Shown here: one piece after another, positions 37,201 through 57,816 of the stretch
How the letters are laid out: each line of letters begins with the position of its first letter
How positions within the stretch are numbered: the stretch's first letter is position 1
Origin: Salvia splendens
Taxonomy: Eukaryota > Streptophyta > Magnoliopsida > Lamiales > Lamiaceae
Direction: 5' to 3'
NCBI RefSeq assembly: GCF_004379255.2
Contig: NC_056052.1
Span: 6,076,001-6,140,000 of the forward strand
DNA length: 64,000 nucleotides
Program-made: the position numbers and the translations under genes
The notes under the pieces: generated by a model
The model's database searches: none
Told to the model about the DNA's origin: nothing
The model's input: the letters and a program-made list of their open reading frames with translations, nothing else

Positions 37201-38955
37201 TGACTTTCAGTGCCACGCCCAAGTATCCTCCTCGTCCGAATATCCTGCAAAATACAGAAGTCGGGGTGCATCAGTAAGGTGCAATTCAACTCTTTCGTTA
37301 CATGGCTTATAGACATCAGTCTCTGAGACAAGGTCGGGACATAGAGACAGTTTGATAATTTCAAGGTTGGGGATATTTCAATGGTACCCGCCCCCGCCAC
37401 AGTAATCAATTCACCACTTGCGGTCTCGATATAAGATTTAGTAATACTACTAAAGTTAACAAAATCATCTTTATTAGGGGTCATAGTGTCTGTGGCTCCA
37501 CAATCAAATATCCATCCTCTTTTGTCTCCCAAATTATCCCTTTTAACGGTAAATGCAGCGGAAATACGGTCCAAGGGCTCAAATTGATTTCTAAGTAATA
37601 TAGGGCTTAATTGCTTAAATGGCCGAAAATCTGGGGGTTTTTCACAATAATTCATAATCTGGGGTTCATTATGTAATTTTCCAGGAGTGGGGTGGCTGGC
37701 ATGCAATTTCCGGGGTGAGCATTCTAATTTCATAGAGTCCAGGGGGGGTTTGTAATTTACTGAAACTTAATTCTATATTTGGGAAATTAGGGTTAGGGAT
37801 TTCATCCCCTAACCCGTTACCTCCTTCGCCGCCTCCCCAATTTCGATTCTCTGTTCTTCCGGCAAAATTGCCGGCGCCGATCAGTCCACCTCCGTTCCCA
37901 CCTCCGCTGGGGGCCTCCGGTTCCTCCCTCTGCTTGCCTCGACCGGTTGTCGCCTCCCGATTTCCGATCACCATTTTCTCCATCTCTCGGTTGACCGAGA
38001 TTCCGGTCGCCATCTTGGCTTTCGCCGTTTGCCTTTCCTCCCACCATTCGGGATATCCGTGCAATTGAAAGCACGTTTCCCGTGTATGCTTTTGCATCCC
38101 ACAGTGAGAGCACCAAAGCTTTGATTTATCCACCGGTTTGTTCCCCGGGCGATGAGCGGTGGTGGTGCTGTTCTGGCGTGGGGTTCCGCTTCGGTAGCCT
38201 TGTCGTTGCCCCTGCGCCGCTAACCCATGTCCGATTCCTTCTCCTCCGTGGCCGTGGGTGCTGGTTTTTTGGGATTCCGGTGGCCCTAACCGTCGTCGGG
38301 CCGCCTCCTTCTTAACCCACCCGTATGCGGTTTCCAGTGGGGGCGGTGACACCTCCTTGAGGATGTCGCGTCTGACTCCTTCGTGCTCCTCGTTAAGGCC
38401 GGCCAGAAAGCGGAGTAATCGCTTGGTGTTGGTGTAGACTCTGAATTGATTCACCCCTTTCTCACAGCAGTCGACCGGTTGCTTCTGGCACCGGTCGATG
38501 TTGATCCACATACCGTGGATTTTGCGGTAATACGTCTCGAGATCCATACTCCCCTGTCTAATTGTGTTTGCTTGATCTTCCAGGTCATACATGAGATAGA
38601 GGTCGGCCTCGCTCTCGAATGTGGTGGCTAGGCTATCCCATATAGCCTTCGCCGATTGGTGGTGGGCAAAATCTGCTATAATATCGTTCTCGATATTATC
38701 CACGATCCAAGAAAAAACGATTAGGTCTGTTTCTTCCCAATCGTCGTAGTCCTTGGTTCCCGGCAGTGGTGGAGCCGGCTTTCCGGTTATGTGGGAGTAG
38801 CCTCCCCTGCTCCCAATCGCAACCTTCATTAGCCGCGACCATAACGGGTAATTCCATCCATTGAGTTTGAACGCAACAGTTACGTTCTTACTCGCTCGAA
38901 TCTTACTGCTTGATGACTCTGATTCTGATTCTGTCGGTTTCTTATCGTCTGACAT
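34271..38955 (-). pseudogene. copia gag-pol polyprotein with two frameshifts
   Basis: Starts at the ATG at 38955. The gag part includes a CCHC zinc knuckle (CSHCGMQKHTRETC) and runs open to 37669. The second segment (to 36879) carries the protease motif DCGATDTM, the pre-integrase HQRLGHPSPG with its zinc-binding CETC, and the start of integrase (HADVWGP). The third segment (36958-34271) has integrase LRSDNGREF and EQNGVAERKNRT, reverse transcriptase with IYVDDMIIT, and RNase H with ALSSAEAEFRG. Related elements have one frame, so both junctions are breaks. Each falls at a run of seven identical bases (37742-37748 and 36914-36920), where one base fewer would keep frame. All catalytic residues otherwise look present. 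Confidence 0.93.
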
Positions 38956-39086
38956 TTTGATGTTTGTTGGGATACTGATTTGGGTTTGTTTGCTCTCTGA
39001 TTTTGGTGAATTGGCCGAGTTTGGTATGGAACGGGCAGTGATGAAGCTATATTCTGAGCCCTAGTTCGAACCTGCTCTTGATGCCA

Positions 39087-39308
39087 TGATAAAAGTAGGT
39101 TTTTGGAATAGGTTTTTCTCATTCACACTAAAGAGTACATTCTACACGCCTCTTTATTGGCTAAAGATTACAAACCAGTGTAAGATCATTCTCTCAAATT
39201 TAATCTTCTATACAAGGTAAAAATCAATTAATTTAATTCCTAATCTCCTCATTTAATTGTGATTGCAGGGAATCGGGTCCTTGATTCTTGAGGATCTTCT
39301 CTCCAACA
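39087..39308 (-). repeat. 5' LTR of the copia element
   Basis: 222 bp with TG...CA ends, followed on the minus strand by the primer-binding-like site. It differs from the 3' LTR at three positions. Confidence 0.95.
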
Positions 39309-39573
39309 TCATTAAGTCAAACTTGCAAAATTTTAACTAGAAAAATCACAACTTGAATTGCCCTCAACCGAATAGCCCACAACCTGGTATGAATAACCCC
39401 AAATGAAACCGAACCCCATAGGGTTAGCCCAAAATGAGATAATTCTCATTATTTAATTTTCAATTATAATTACTTAGTTCAAATTTTTAAAAGTTAGTCC
39501 AATAATTTTTTTCAAATACACTTAAAAATATATTTTGATTTGATAACATTAACTTTATTTATTTTATTTTATA

Positions 39574-39823
39574 CTTCATCCCAAAATAAGTGTTTTATTT
39601 TGCTATTTTCATTCGTCTACCGATAAATGTTCCATTTGTTTTTTTACTATTTTTAGTAATGTATCTCACGTTCCACTAACTTTATTGAACTCACATTTCA
39701 TTATAAAACTAATATATTAATGTAGAATCCACCTTCCACTAACATTTTTTCCTCTCACTTTCTACTACATTTTTAAAAATCCGTGCCTAATCAAATTGGC
39801 CTTGCATTAGTGGACGGATGAAG
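39574..39823. mobile_element. Stowaway-like MITE
   Basis: CTTCATCCCAAAATAAGTG at the left; right end GGACGGATGAAG. TA flanks at 39572-39573 and 39824-39825. Confidence 0.75.
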
Positions 39824-39946
39824 TATATTTTTTCAATTCTAATAACTTAAAACATCATTAAATTTATAAATTGTGTAAAATATTTATCGTCAACGTCATT
39901 ATTATCAGCATCATTCAATTAATTTATTTAAATTTATAAGGAGATA

Positions 39947-40161
39947 CTACCTCCGTCCCACAATAAGAGTCACATTTCACTTTTACCATAAATGGTAAGT
40001 AAACCCCACATTCCACAAACCAATTCTACTCACATTTTATTATAAACCTAATATATATAAGTGGGGCTCATAATCCATTAACTTATTCAACCCACTTTTC
40101 TTTACATTTCTTTAAACCCGTGCTCACACTAAATGTGACACTTAATGTAGAATGGGGGTAG
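39947..40161. mobile_element. Stowaway-like MITE
   Basis: CTACCTCCGTCCCACAATAAG at the left, imperfect complement ending GGGGGTAG at the right. TA flanks at 39945-39946 and 40162-40163. Confidence 0.8.
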
Positions 40162-41567
40162 TACATAAATTAATAGTGCTACGTAAGGTATGCAGTTCTC
40201 GACATACATAAGTCAGGTGGTCAAGAGACTTATGTCTTTACCATGCTATTTTTCTAGAGCCTTTAAATTTATCCAATTATTTTGCAAAATCACTAGACTA
40301 ATAATAAAGTAATTAATTATCTAAAAATATCTTTTTAAATAAAATTTTGGAAGTATAAAACCTTTTTTTTCTATAGACCAAATTACTCGGTATTCCAAAT
40401 CGTTGATTTTCTTTTATACTACTAAACGGTTAAGTGAAAAAACGCATGCAGCTATACAATTCGAATATAAAATTATGATCATGTCTGAAAAAAAACTAAA
40501 TTTAATCCAACAAGGGCCAAAAATTATACTGCTACTATATCAAGTCATTTTAAATGCAATGAACTGATAGAATAATGACTACCTACCAGCTACAATAAAT
40601 TTGTTTTTCGTTCAATTCAGCAAGTGGTTAATAATGATGTGATATTTAAATCCATTTCAAATAGAGTATAAACTTACATATCGCATCACACTTCATAATT
40701 CTAACCAATCGGTCATAAATAACAATTCGTGCCAAAAAATAGTTATTCGGTTCAATGCACTAAACAAATAAATTAATAAATAAAACACATGAATACTATT
40801 TAAAAAAACAATTAAATTAATATTGCTACAAATAGCCATCGTCATACATCTCATCTCCTTGGTAAATCTACTTGTTTCAATTTTAATTAATTATCTTATG
40901 AGAGAAAAAACAAAATAAGGGATAAAATAAAGAGTCCAAATAATTATCTAAGAAATGCTGAATCCAATGAATGTTATTAATCCTAAATAATTGCAAATTC
41001 ATCTCCCTTGATCCCTATGCACATAGTCTGAAATCATAATTTTAGTTACTATCCGTTTTGTATTAGTTGAATCCAACTAGAAATAGAGGTTAACCACATA
41101 GTAATGCTGGATTTAATTAATTTGTAGATTGGAGTTATTGTTTTAATGAAAATAATACGGCAATACTGTTAGCATTTCTATAAAAGGTAAACAAAATAAA
41201 ATCATGGTAAAAACTAAAAAGGAAGAACAATTAATAGTGGGTTGGAGTTAACGTGCATTGGAACAATCTTTGATTAATAGTTTCAACAATGAAAATTGTG
41301 TCGATTACTTTTAGAAAAATATTAATACTTTCTTCCGTGGCAGAGGTAATTTATGCATTTTAGCAAAAAAACAAATAATTAATGCGTTTTAGTAAAATAA
41401 AAAAAATATTCTTGTTAGTTTGATAATCTTGAGAGATCCTTTCTTGTTAAGACGTCACATTATCATTAATTAGATCGAAAATCCTCCACCACTTGTAATT
41501 AAACGTGGAAACAGTTTGGCCATCATTTAGCAATAAAATATTAATTAAGTTTACTCTAAATTTATTA

Positions 41568-41766
41568 CCCCCTCCGTCCCAAGGAAGATGACCCCTTCTT
41601 TGGGCGGTACGAGATTTTATGCAATTTTATTTTGTGTGTTAAGTGAAGAGAGGAAAGTAAGAGAAGAAATAAAGTAAAGAGTAAGGTGTTTCCGTTTTTG
41701 GTAATGAGTCATCTTGGTCGGGACAAACTAAAAAAAAGTGGGTCATCTTCAATGGGACAGATGAAG
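41568..41766. mobile_element. Stowaway-like MITE
   Basis: CCCCCTCCGTCCCAAGGAAG at the left, GTCATCTTCAATGGGACAG then ATGAAG at the right. TA flanks at 41566-41567 and 41767-41768. Confidence 0.8.
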
Positions 41767-42267
41767 TATAATTGAGTCTAATTAGACTACCATTAATATA
41801 TTTATGAGGAGCCAGATTTTATTTTTCTTTTGAGGAAAGATTGTTTTATTTAATGGATCAAAACGAAATTTACACAAATTCAGGCTGTGATTCACTACAA
41901 ACCCTTATTATATTTGTGACGAGCTCAAGTTGAGTTCAAAGCTTTTAGGATTAGTCGTTGGAATAAAGCAATCAAATCAAGCAATCCTGTCACAACACGA
42001 GATCGAAACAAGTGTAAAACTTTTTATTCAATGCATGAGAGCTAAATAGATAAATTTGATGTATATGCTCTTACTAACAAGATGTATTTTCTTTTTTTTT
42101 TATTTTCATTTTTACATTCACCATGTGGAAGGAAATGTCGATGAAAATTATTAGTTAATCTAACCAAATTTCTTTTATTATCATTACACACTGTAATATA
42201 TACTAGTAGTATGTTACTAATTTTGACATTAAAGTGTGTGAAAAGATCGATACAGAAACTATAGTAA

Positions 42268-43256
42268 TTAACCAATATAATTCATCAAAGCTGACATTGG
42301 CACTAAACATAATCCTCTCTTCCTTAGCTCCATATATTGATCGCTAGTTTCGTTGTCAATAACAATATTCTTCGTATTTCTCTCTTCTCTTTCAGGTTTC
42401 AAGAAATTCTTTGAATTTGACTGCTGACCCTAAAAGAATAGAATTAAATAAAATTAGTTAAAAGGGCACGATCATATTAAAAAAAACTTATATACCCTAT
42501 ATATATATAGAAGTAAATTAATCAAATACTACAAGTTGTTACCATGAAATCGCAGGAAGCAACATCATCCATCTTTCTGTGGTTGACCTCCATATGCTTC
42601 ATCATCGTGCTAACCTATTCAACAAAATATTAACATAATTAATTAATCTCTTTTTCAAAAAAATAGGTGCAAAAATTTCAAAATTAGGAATGTTGCTTTG
42701 ATTATAAATAAACCATTACATCTTTCCCTTTTTCGAAAAAAAAAACTACTGCCAATTTTCTAAAACCAACAAACTAATTATTCATGACATAAAAATCTAT
42801 CTTAAATCAAACTAAAATTTACCTATCTCTTGAAACAAGAAACTCAAAACAATTTTCTAAAATCAATAAATTAATTATTTTCTCACACACACCTACATAC
42901 ATCGTATTTGTAGTAGAAAAAATCGAACCAAGAATTAAAAATAAAATAAAATAAAAAGAAATACTATAAAGAAAAGAAGGATAAGTGATGATCACCTTAG
43001 GGCTATGAACGGGAGAGCTAGCCGTATCCTCTAAAGCATCGTCGTATTCATACGTGTATTTCCTTCTTCGGTTCAACTTCTTCAAATTCAGCTTTTTGAT
43101 TGTATCGGAGGAGCCATTCCACGCTGCGTCCGAGACCATAGAAGAGCTACTTATGAAGGTGTCGTTGTTGCAAGAGAAGTCCTCCAAATACTTGGTCCAT
43201 CCGCTCTCCTCCTCCTCCTCGATGTTTTTCTCGTTGATCGACGAGTTCATCGCCAT
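42268..43256 (-). CDS. VUP-like protein (vascular-related unknown protein family)
   Basis: Three exons on the minus strand: 42996-43256, 42543-42614 and 42268-42429. They total 495 nt, 164 residues, all phase-0 introns with GT-AG borders. The N-terminal EEEEESGWTKYLEDF, the serine-rich SSSSMVSDAA, a basic KKLNLKKLNRRRK patch, then LEDTASSPVHSPK and the C-terminal RKRGLCLVPMSA fit the plant VUP family as I remember it. In Arabidopsis, VUP1 is a small nuclear protein expressed in vascular tissue that affects xylem development and growth; its biochemical role is not settled. No enzyme domain or membrane span is present. I chose the ATG at 43256. A second methionine follows two codons later and would work as well. 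Confidence 0.82.
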
Positions 43257-43666
43257 GGATGAAAGCTTGAAGAATTTTTGTGGGATGTGAATATTTCTTT
43301 GGAAGAATTTTTAGGTGTTTAGAATGAGAGAGTTGAGGATGATTGTTGATGAAGGAATTTATAAATTGTTTGGGTGTGAATGTAGGGAAATAAGGGTGCC
43401 CACAAAGTGGAATCCTAGGGTGGGACCCTTTGGAGTCGAGGTAGTTAAGATCGGTTGGGAGAGTGGGGATTTTCAATTTTGAATTAATTAAATTGAAAAA
43501 GTGGCAAGAAAAGGAGTTGGTTAACAAAAGTGTTTGTTTTAATTTTTTAAAGAATATTCTTAAACTATAATGCAAACATTAAACTTGTAATAATTTTGTA
43601 GTTTAAACTTACTAAAATATTATAAATGTGATGTTTATTTATATTTGAGGTATGGAGTAATTAATA

Positions 43667-43840
43667 CTTCATCCGTTCCATTGAAGATGACCCACTTTTC
43701 TTTTTAGTTTGTCCCAACTAAGATGACTCATTACTAAAAACAGAAATACATTTCTCTCTACTTTATTCATTATCTCTTACTTTACTCTCTCCACTTCACA
43801 CACAAAATAAAGTTACATAAATTTTCGTGTCGTCCAAGTC
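43667..43840. mobile_element. truncated Stowaway-like MITE
   Basis: The left end CTTCATCCGTTCCATTGAAGATGACCC resembles the element at 41568-41766 in reverse order of arms. The right end has decayed or been lost (about 43840), so the boundary is approximate. Confidence 0.5.
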
Positions 43841-44675
43841 ATACATAATGTAAAATCATACTCCATACTTCAATGAAATTAATTATATTACTCCATATGA
43901 TTTGCCATTTATTGTTGTTGTTGATTAAATTCATAGAAACTAATAAATAAATTGGTTAAATTTATGGTTATAGAATATCTTCCATCAGTACCTTATAAAA
44001 ATATTATTCTCAACCCAGATAGATGTGGACGATCTTTAGTGAACGATTGCTAGTATGAACATTAAGTTATTTCTATTTTGGATAATTTGTGTGGATAAAC
44101 ACCAAGTACGAGATCTTGGTGATTATTTATTTCTAAATGTATAGAAGTAATTAACAGTGAGCATACAATGTTGGTTATACACAATGTTGGTTATATGCTG
44201 TTACGATTTGTCAGTATGTTTGAGTATTTCGTAACATAATTATAGGTTTATAAAATTGATCAAACTTCTTGCACTATTTGGCAGTTATCTCTGAACAAAA
44301 TATGAGATTAGTAGGTTTCAAAAAATAGGTGCTGTATTTTAGATTAGTGGAACATAATGTGGCATGGTTAGTGGCTATATTTTTTAAGCTGTAGAACTAA
44401 AACTCAACAAGATAAATCAAAACTATAATAAGTGAATAATATCACTAATTACAATAATATACACCTCTTCTATATCACATTTCTTTCTTTTTTTTCCTTC
44501 TCTAACATATTTTGCTAGTATTATGTTGTATAGCATAAGTACTAGATTCTTTATCACCAGACATGTTCCAATCTCGTATTTCACTTCACAACCTAATGCA
44601 CGTGCGCAGCACGATAAAACACGAGACTGAAACACGACAGAAGAGAATAGACGAATCGAGCCCCGAAACAAACCT
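43841..44675. other. intergenic between the VUP-like gene and GLR copy 1
   Basis: AT-rich. Includes the 3' flank of the minus-strand GLR gene ending at 44676. No element or gene recognised. Confidence 0.45.
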
Positions 44676-48486
<3,811 letters not shown>

Positions 48487-50038
48487 TTTCCTTATCAAAG
48501 AAAGACAACACCTCACAAGCTCAAATCTTCAAAAAAAAAAAACACTGCGTCAATACATCAAACACTTCATGTGTACAGTGATTGCACAGCAGGTAACCCA
48601 CAGCTAATTTAAAATCAAGCAGAAATTGACATCACTGGATCATAAAATTGGGAGCTTTAGCCACTAAACAAAGGATTTCAGTCCAAAAATGGTGGGGTTT
48701 GGGAGTTTGACTGGAGAAACTTCCTCATTAGCAGAGCAATAATTCCCAAATTATTAAATAGGGACGAAAATCAACTTGAAATTTTGAGGAATTTTGATTT
48801 CCACATGGGGAAAGGATTAATAATTAAATCATGTGTGAATAAGAGAATCAATCTGAAACATGAAAGTACGGCACAGAAATAAGATGAGGAGATGACATAA
48901 GCAGCAATACATACGAAAGAAAAATTGATTAATTAATCATCGAAAGCTCCATTTGTTGAGCTGAAGAAGAAATCTGCAAGTTTTAGCTGCTGGCTGCTTC
49001 ACGTAATGAATAGAACAAGGCAATAATAATAATTTAAAAAGTCCAAGAAAACTTTAACAGTTAACGTCTGCTGTTGGTGGGTCGAAGAAATAAATTCATC
49101 AAACATATATTCGATTTTCAGATATTTTAATTTAGGGGATAAACTTCGAATAATTTAGGAATTTGTATTTGAACTGAATACTGATGCAGTAATTTTATTA
49201 TTACTACTGTTTGTTGTAATTTTTTTTTACTTTTTTATAAGAATTGATCAAATTCTAATGCATAATGAAATCTAAATTTATGTGAAGATTTTAATTTTTC
49301 TTTTATAGTTTTAATGATTTAACGTTATATTAATATTATCTATATACAGATGTTGTTTTATTCATATACGAGATGAGACTATTAAAGAAAATTAAAATTT
49401 CATGATTTAATACTCTGATTTAGACGACTATTGTCACAAAGAATTAATAATAGTGTTTACCATTTTAAGATGTGATATAATGTCGATGTTACAATAATTT
49501 CGTGCATGTACCTTGTAGAAATTTATTACTCCTACCAAAAATTGACTTGACCTTGACTAGAAAAAATTGAGAATTGATTTTGCAAAAAAAATTGAAAAAG
49601 GGAACGTTATAGAGTTTAGTGTAGTATTAATATTACAAAATGTGAACTAGTCGATAATTAGCCATAAATTGTCTCATTTCTTGGATGTTAACAAATTATA
49701 CTACTTTTAGTACTTAACTTAGTCTACATATAGTAAAAAACTATTTGGAAAATACCCATTTCTAGATTTTGGAAAATGTTAGCTCTTTTTATCATTTCTT
49801 TTTTCAAGTAAAAGGGGTAAATAGTTCGGTAAAAGTTAGGTCATATAGCTATTTAATTTTTTTAAAAAGAATATTTAAGGGGACAAAACTCAGTTTAAAG
49901 TATGAAATTTACATTGAATAATGAAGAATAAGAGAAAGCAATGAGGGCTCTAGTGGCCATCTTCTTGCAAGATGAGAAAAGAATTTGATTCTTGAATTGT
50001 TTGAAAGGAATTTGAGGTTTTGTACTAAAAAAGTGTTA
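48487..50038. other. 5' flank of GLR copy 1, no gene
   Basis: Leader and upstream region of the minus-strand GLR gene, then AT-rich sequence. I see no other gene or element before the MITE at 50039. Confidence 0.45.
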
Positions 50039-50291
50039 CTCCCTCCGTCCCACAAAGATGGTTCCACTTTGACCGGGCACGAGTTTTAAAAAATGTAATA
50101 AAAAATGAGTTGAAAAAGTTAGTGGAATGTGAGTCCTACTTTTATATATTAGTTTTATAATAAAATGTGAGTAGTAATGAGTTAGTGGAATATGAGGTCC
50201 ACTACTAAAAATGGTAAAAAGTGAAATGAGACAAATTTTGTGGGACGGACGGAAATAGAAAAATGGGACAATCTTTGTGGAACAGAGGGAG
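50039..50291. mobile_element. Stowaway-like MITE
   Basis: CTCCCTCCGTCCCACAAAGATGG at the left pairs with CAATCTTTGTGGAACAGAGGGAG at the right. TA flanks at 50037-50038 and 50292-50293. It is the same family as the element at 363-615. Confidence 0.88.
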
Positions 50292-53076
50292 TATTTGCTT
50301 TTTAAACACTCTATTTATATATCACGTGAGATTCTGTATTTTGGCGTGATTTAGTTTTCTATTTTAATCTACAAATTCATTAAGTAAATTATAATAGTAA
50401 TAAATTTTAAACTACGTAAATAGTGCAAATAATATAGTAGTACTTTTTTTTACTGTAATCTATTCAAAATGAAGTATAAATGTAAAATTGTTCCATTTTT
50501 CATTATTCGAAACTATACTAGAAACTAAAAATCGTGTTTGAGTCATGATCGATTAATTTAATGCTTTTGTATAATTGTTCGATTTTTTCTTAGAGCTCGA
50601 GTTTTAGTCAAAGTTATGAAATTATACTAGAGCTCGTAATTCTTGTTTGAGTTAGATTATTAACAAGTTTTAAATATACTCTTCAAGAGATTTTTGTGTC
50701 TCTAAAAAATTAGTGCAGAACTTTATTTTAACGAAAGCAAGAATGTTAGTATATATCACTGAGAAAAATAAATTATTTAATCATTTCTTATAAATGGGGT
50801 CCTCTCCTGGCGTGTGATACATGCACGAGGGTTTACTCAAAAATGAGAAAATGGCTAAATTAAAGTGATTTTTATATAATAAAAGGAGTTACCTCTTTGA
50901 TTTGATGAGCATGTTAGACTTTTTTTTTGTTTACTTACATCATAGGAGGTTTCTATTTTTTTTGGGATAAATATATACACGAGTAATATTCTTAATCACA
51001 TGTCGCATTTCACGTCCCAAGACTAAAAATGAAAATTTCAAGTTAATTTATAAAGAAAACATTTATCATACAATACCTTAGAATTTTATTTTATCAAGGA
51101 AATATGAGATTTTTTTGACAAGTCAAATAATAAAATATGCATGAATAAACAAATAAAAAGCTTCACTGTCATGAGGTTGAGGATCAAGGTTTCCCAATAC
51201 TCATTTTTTTCCCACAAATATATAAATAGAAAATAAAATAAACAATTTTACTTGCATAAAGAAAACTTGATCTTTTGGAGAGGCCACAATTTGGATGAGG
51301 ATCATATGATTAGATCAAGTGAAGATATTGCAATAGATGTACGCCACAAATTTCTTTCTTCTAATATTAAACTCTATAATTTATTATTTTACACGATTTT
51401 GGCCTCGAAGGAAATAATAAATAAATACATGGAATAAGATGCATTGTCAAAGACGGTTTTTAATTATATTAAGCACGTAGTAATAAAAAATTAAAATTAA
51501 ACACTTTGGATGTTAACATCATAATTATATTCCAATTTGGAATCTACTATGTGGACAAAATCATTGGATGGTGATGTTAGTAGATATTATTTTTTTTTAA
51601 CAAACACTATAAAGAAAACTATGAGAGGATTTCCTCATTCTCCACTTATTTATGCATCATGACTTTTTCCTACATTGATTAAAATGTATTTGCCTATATG
51701 TTGAAATGTAGTTACCATTAAAAAGACTAAATTTTGTATTTGATCATATGGAATTATGGATTCACGCAATTCATTTGATCATAAATAGCGTGCATGAATT
51801 TAATTATTATGATTTGGGTGTATCTCTAAATCAAAACCAAACAAATACTATTTCTAAGATGGCTTGTCTTAATATTATTAAGGGAAATAAGTGGAAATAA
51901 GGAAAAGAAAACGACTTAAACTTGGAGACAAAAATTGAGCAGACTTAAAGAGTGATGAAAAGTCTATTCAAATATGTATGGGCCGCCATGTTTAAAATAA
52001 ATATTCTCATATCTCATTTTTATCTCCAACTAAAATTCAACGGTTGGTAGCAACATTTATCATATTTTACTTACTTCTTTATTGTATTTATTAACGTGAC
52101 ACCAGTACCATGGTTTTTTGTATTTATTATATGATCCGTATATTCAAACTCAGATATTTTATCTTGTTAGATTATTAATTTAAAATTGATAGTCAATATG
52201 TCCCTTCTACATTTTCATTTCTTGTAATATTTTATTGTTATCTCATTCTCTTAACTATCCTACATTTATTTTAGGGATCGCCAGTCGCCAGACAAAATAT
52301 AATAAGTCCAAGAAAGATCATAATATGAGATGTTTATATATGATTTTAGTTTGAAATAAAATAATACTCTATCAGTCCCATAAGAATATGCACTATTTCC
52401 TTTTTAGTCCGTCCCATAAAAATATGCATTTTCCAATTTTGAAAACTCTTTTATCTCTAATGAGGTGAGACTCATTCACCACTAACAATACTTTAATTAC
52501 GTTTTCTCTCTGCATCTCTACTATTTTACCAATTAGGCATTAAAACTCGAGCCGAACCAAAAGTGCATATTCTTTGAGGACGGGGTGAGTATCTCTTAAT
52601 GGTCCACCATGTACAAAAATAATAAATTAAATAAGAAAAATTTTAATCTTAAATAGTACAAAGGAATCACCCCATAAAATCTTCAAAATCTTATCAAATC
52701 CTAAAAAAACAAAAATAAAGCCATCCCCGAAAATCAGCTATATCAAGTGGTATGAGAGATGTTATGGAGTTGATATATAGCACTATATGAAGTTGGAGAA
52801 CAATATACATTTTACTATACATCTTAGATTCATCATTCCAAAGCATGTAACATGCATACCAAAATGTAAGAAGTACTCCTACACATGGTTTGTTTGGTCA
52901 CACCAAAAATGAAGATTTCCTACACCACTAAACCAAGTAACCAACCACACATGTGTCATGACTCCTACATTCAAATCACCACACCACATATGTCTCAAAT
53001 TCGGCCATGTATAACTAACTTAACCACTTTTTCACAAAACAACAAACTACTAAGAAAATTAAAGACTTTCCCTAAT
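50292..53076. other. intergenic between the two GLR genes
   Basis: AT-rich, apart from one MITE at 52367-52589. No GLR fragment or other gene was recognised. The last 200 bp are the 3' flank of GLR copy 2. Confidence 0.5.
52367..52589. mobile_element. Stowaway-like MITE
   Basis: CTCTATCAGTCCCATAAGAATATGCAC at the left, GTGCATATTCTTTGAGGACGG at the right, ending GGGGTGAG. TA flanks at 52365-52366 and 52590-52591. Confidence 0.82.
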
Positions 53077-56793
<3,717 letters not shown>

Positions 56794-57244
56794 TCTTGAA
56801 AGAAAAAAAATTCAAGAATTCACATTCCGATTAAGCAAATGTTGTAGGAAAGTGTGGTAGGGGCAGAAATACCTGAGAAATACTACAAAGCATGATTGTG
56901 ATTTTGTGAATTTTGATGGCTTTTTATTGTGAAAACATTTTTTTTCATTTACATGTGCAATAAAAGATTAGATTTTAAGGAATCTAATTCTCATTGGACT
57001 AGAATAAAGTTTTAAAAATTGAATGAAAGATGGATATATTCGGCAAATGGCATCCAATCAATATAAAGGTGAGGCAATAGTAGAAAGCTTTACTCCATAG
57101 AGCAATATTAAATTAGGTGGTCATGCCCATTTTACTCTGAATTTTTGCATGTTTACTTTGCTAAATTCCCATTACCTAAAAGCAACTTTTTATGCTTCAA
57201 TTAAAGGTTTAATAATGTAGTATTTTTTTATGTTGTTTAGTGTT
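56794..57244. promoter_or_regulatory. 5' flank of GLR copy 2
   Basis: Leader and upstream AT-rich DNA of the minus-strand GLR gene, up to the start of a tandem duplication at 57245. No motif that I would defend. Confidence 0.4.
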
Positions 57245-57674
57245 TTTGGCACTCCTTTATTTTCTTAGATGATAGTACTATGAATTTGTAGTTCATGCCG
57301 CCGTCAAATTTAACATGAGGCCACCCGCAACGCGTTACGCGGGTGGCCCGTATTTCGTTCCTGCGTGACGGAACCGGGGCGAGACGAAACGCGGGACGGC
57401 TCGCCACGCGCCGAGGCGACGTGGCGCGCTCCCAGGCCATGCGTGACGCCCACTCGCGGGATTTGGCACTCCTTTATTTTCTTAGATGATAGTACTATGA
57501 ATTTGTAGTTCATGCAGCCGTCAAATTTAACATGAGGCCACCCGCAACGCGTTACGCGGGTGGCCCGTATTTCGTTCCTGCGTGACGGAACCGGGGCGAG
57601 ACGAAACGCGGGACGGCTCGCCACGCGCCGAGGCGACGTGGCGCGCTCCCAGGCCATGCGTGACGCCCACTCGC
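57245..57674 (+). repeat. tandem duplication with 217-bp period across the 5' end of a transposon
   Basis: 57245-57457 and 57462-57674 are the same 213 bp with one mismatch (C at about 57299 against A at 57516), separated by GGGA. Each unit contains about 74 bp of flank and the first 139 bp of the Harbinger-type element (terminus at 57319 and at 57536). The near-identity marks a recent event. Confidence 0.95.
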
Positions 57675-57808
57675 CGTCCCGCGAGTGGGCATCGTCACGC
57701 TGACGCAATAATTCATTTTTTTAAAATTCGGATAAAATAAAAAATGTGAAACGGTAATATTACCGTTAATAGCCGTTTTTCCTTTATTTTATTTTTATTT
57801 TTTTACTC

Positions 57809-57816
57809 TATAAATA
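57809..57816 (+). promoter_or_regulatory. TATA box of the element's ORF1
   Basis: TATAAATA 98-105 bp upstream of the ATG at 57914. It is also kept in the deleted relative near 1093, which supports a functional role. Confidence 0.6.

Larger units (their letters stand above)
34038..39308 (-). mobile_element. complete Ty1/copia LTR retrotransposon
   Basis: 5271 bp, transcribed on the minus strand, with a 5-bp target duplication TCATT at 34033-34037 and 39309-39313. LTRs of 221 and 222 bp differ by two substitutions and one single-base indel, so insertion was recent. A primer-binding-like site abuts the 5' LTR (39071-39086, minus strand TGGCATCAAGAGCAGG, an imperfect initiator-Met match). A polypurine tract CTTGAGGGGGAG abuts the 3' LTR (34259-34270). 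Domain order gag, protease, integrase, reverse transcriptase, RNase H places it in the copia superfamily. Confidence 0.97.
39309..42267. other. intergenic, MITE-rich
   Basis: No gene supported. Three Stowaway-type MITEs are listed separately; the remainder is AT-rich with no recognised structure. Confidence 0.5.

Noticed and set aside
57237..57708. Arginine-rich minus-strand frames with repeated protein sequence
   Set aside because: They read backwards through the non-coding head of the Harbinger element; the repetition is the 217-bp tandem duplication.
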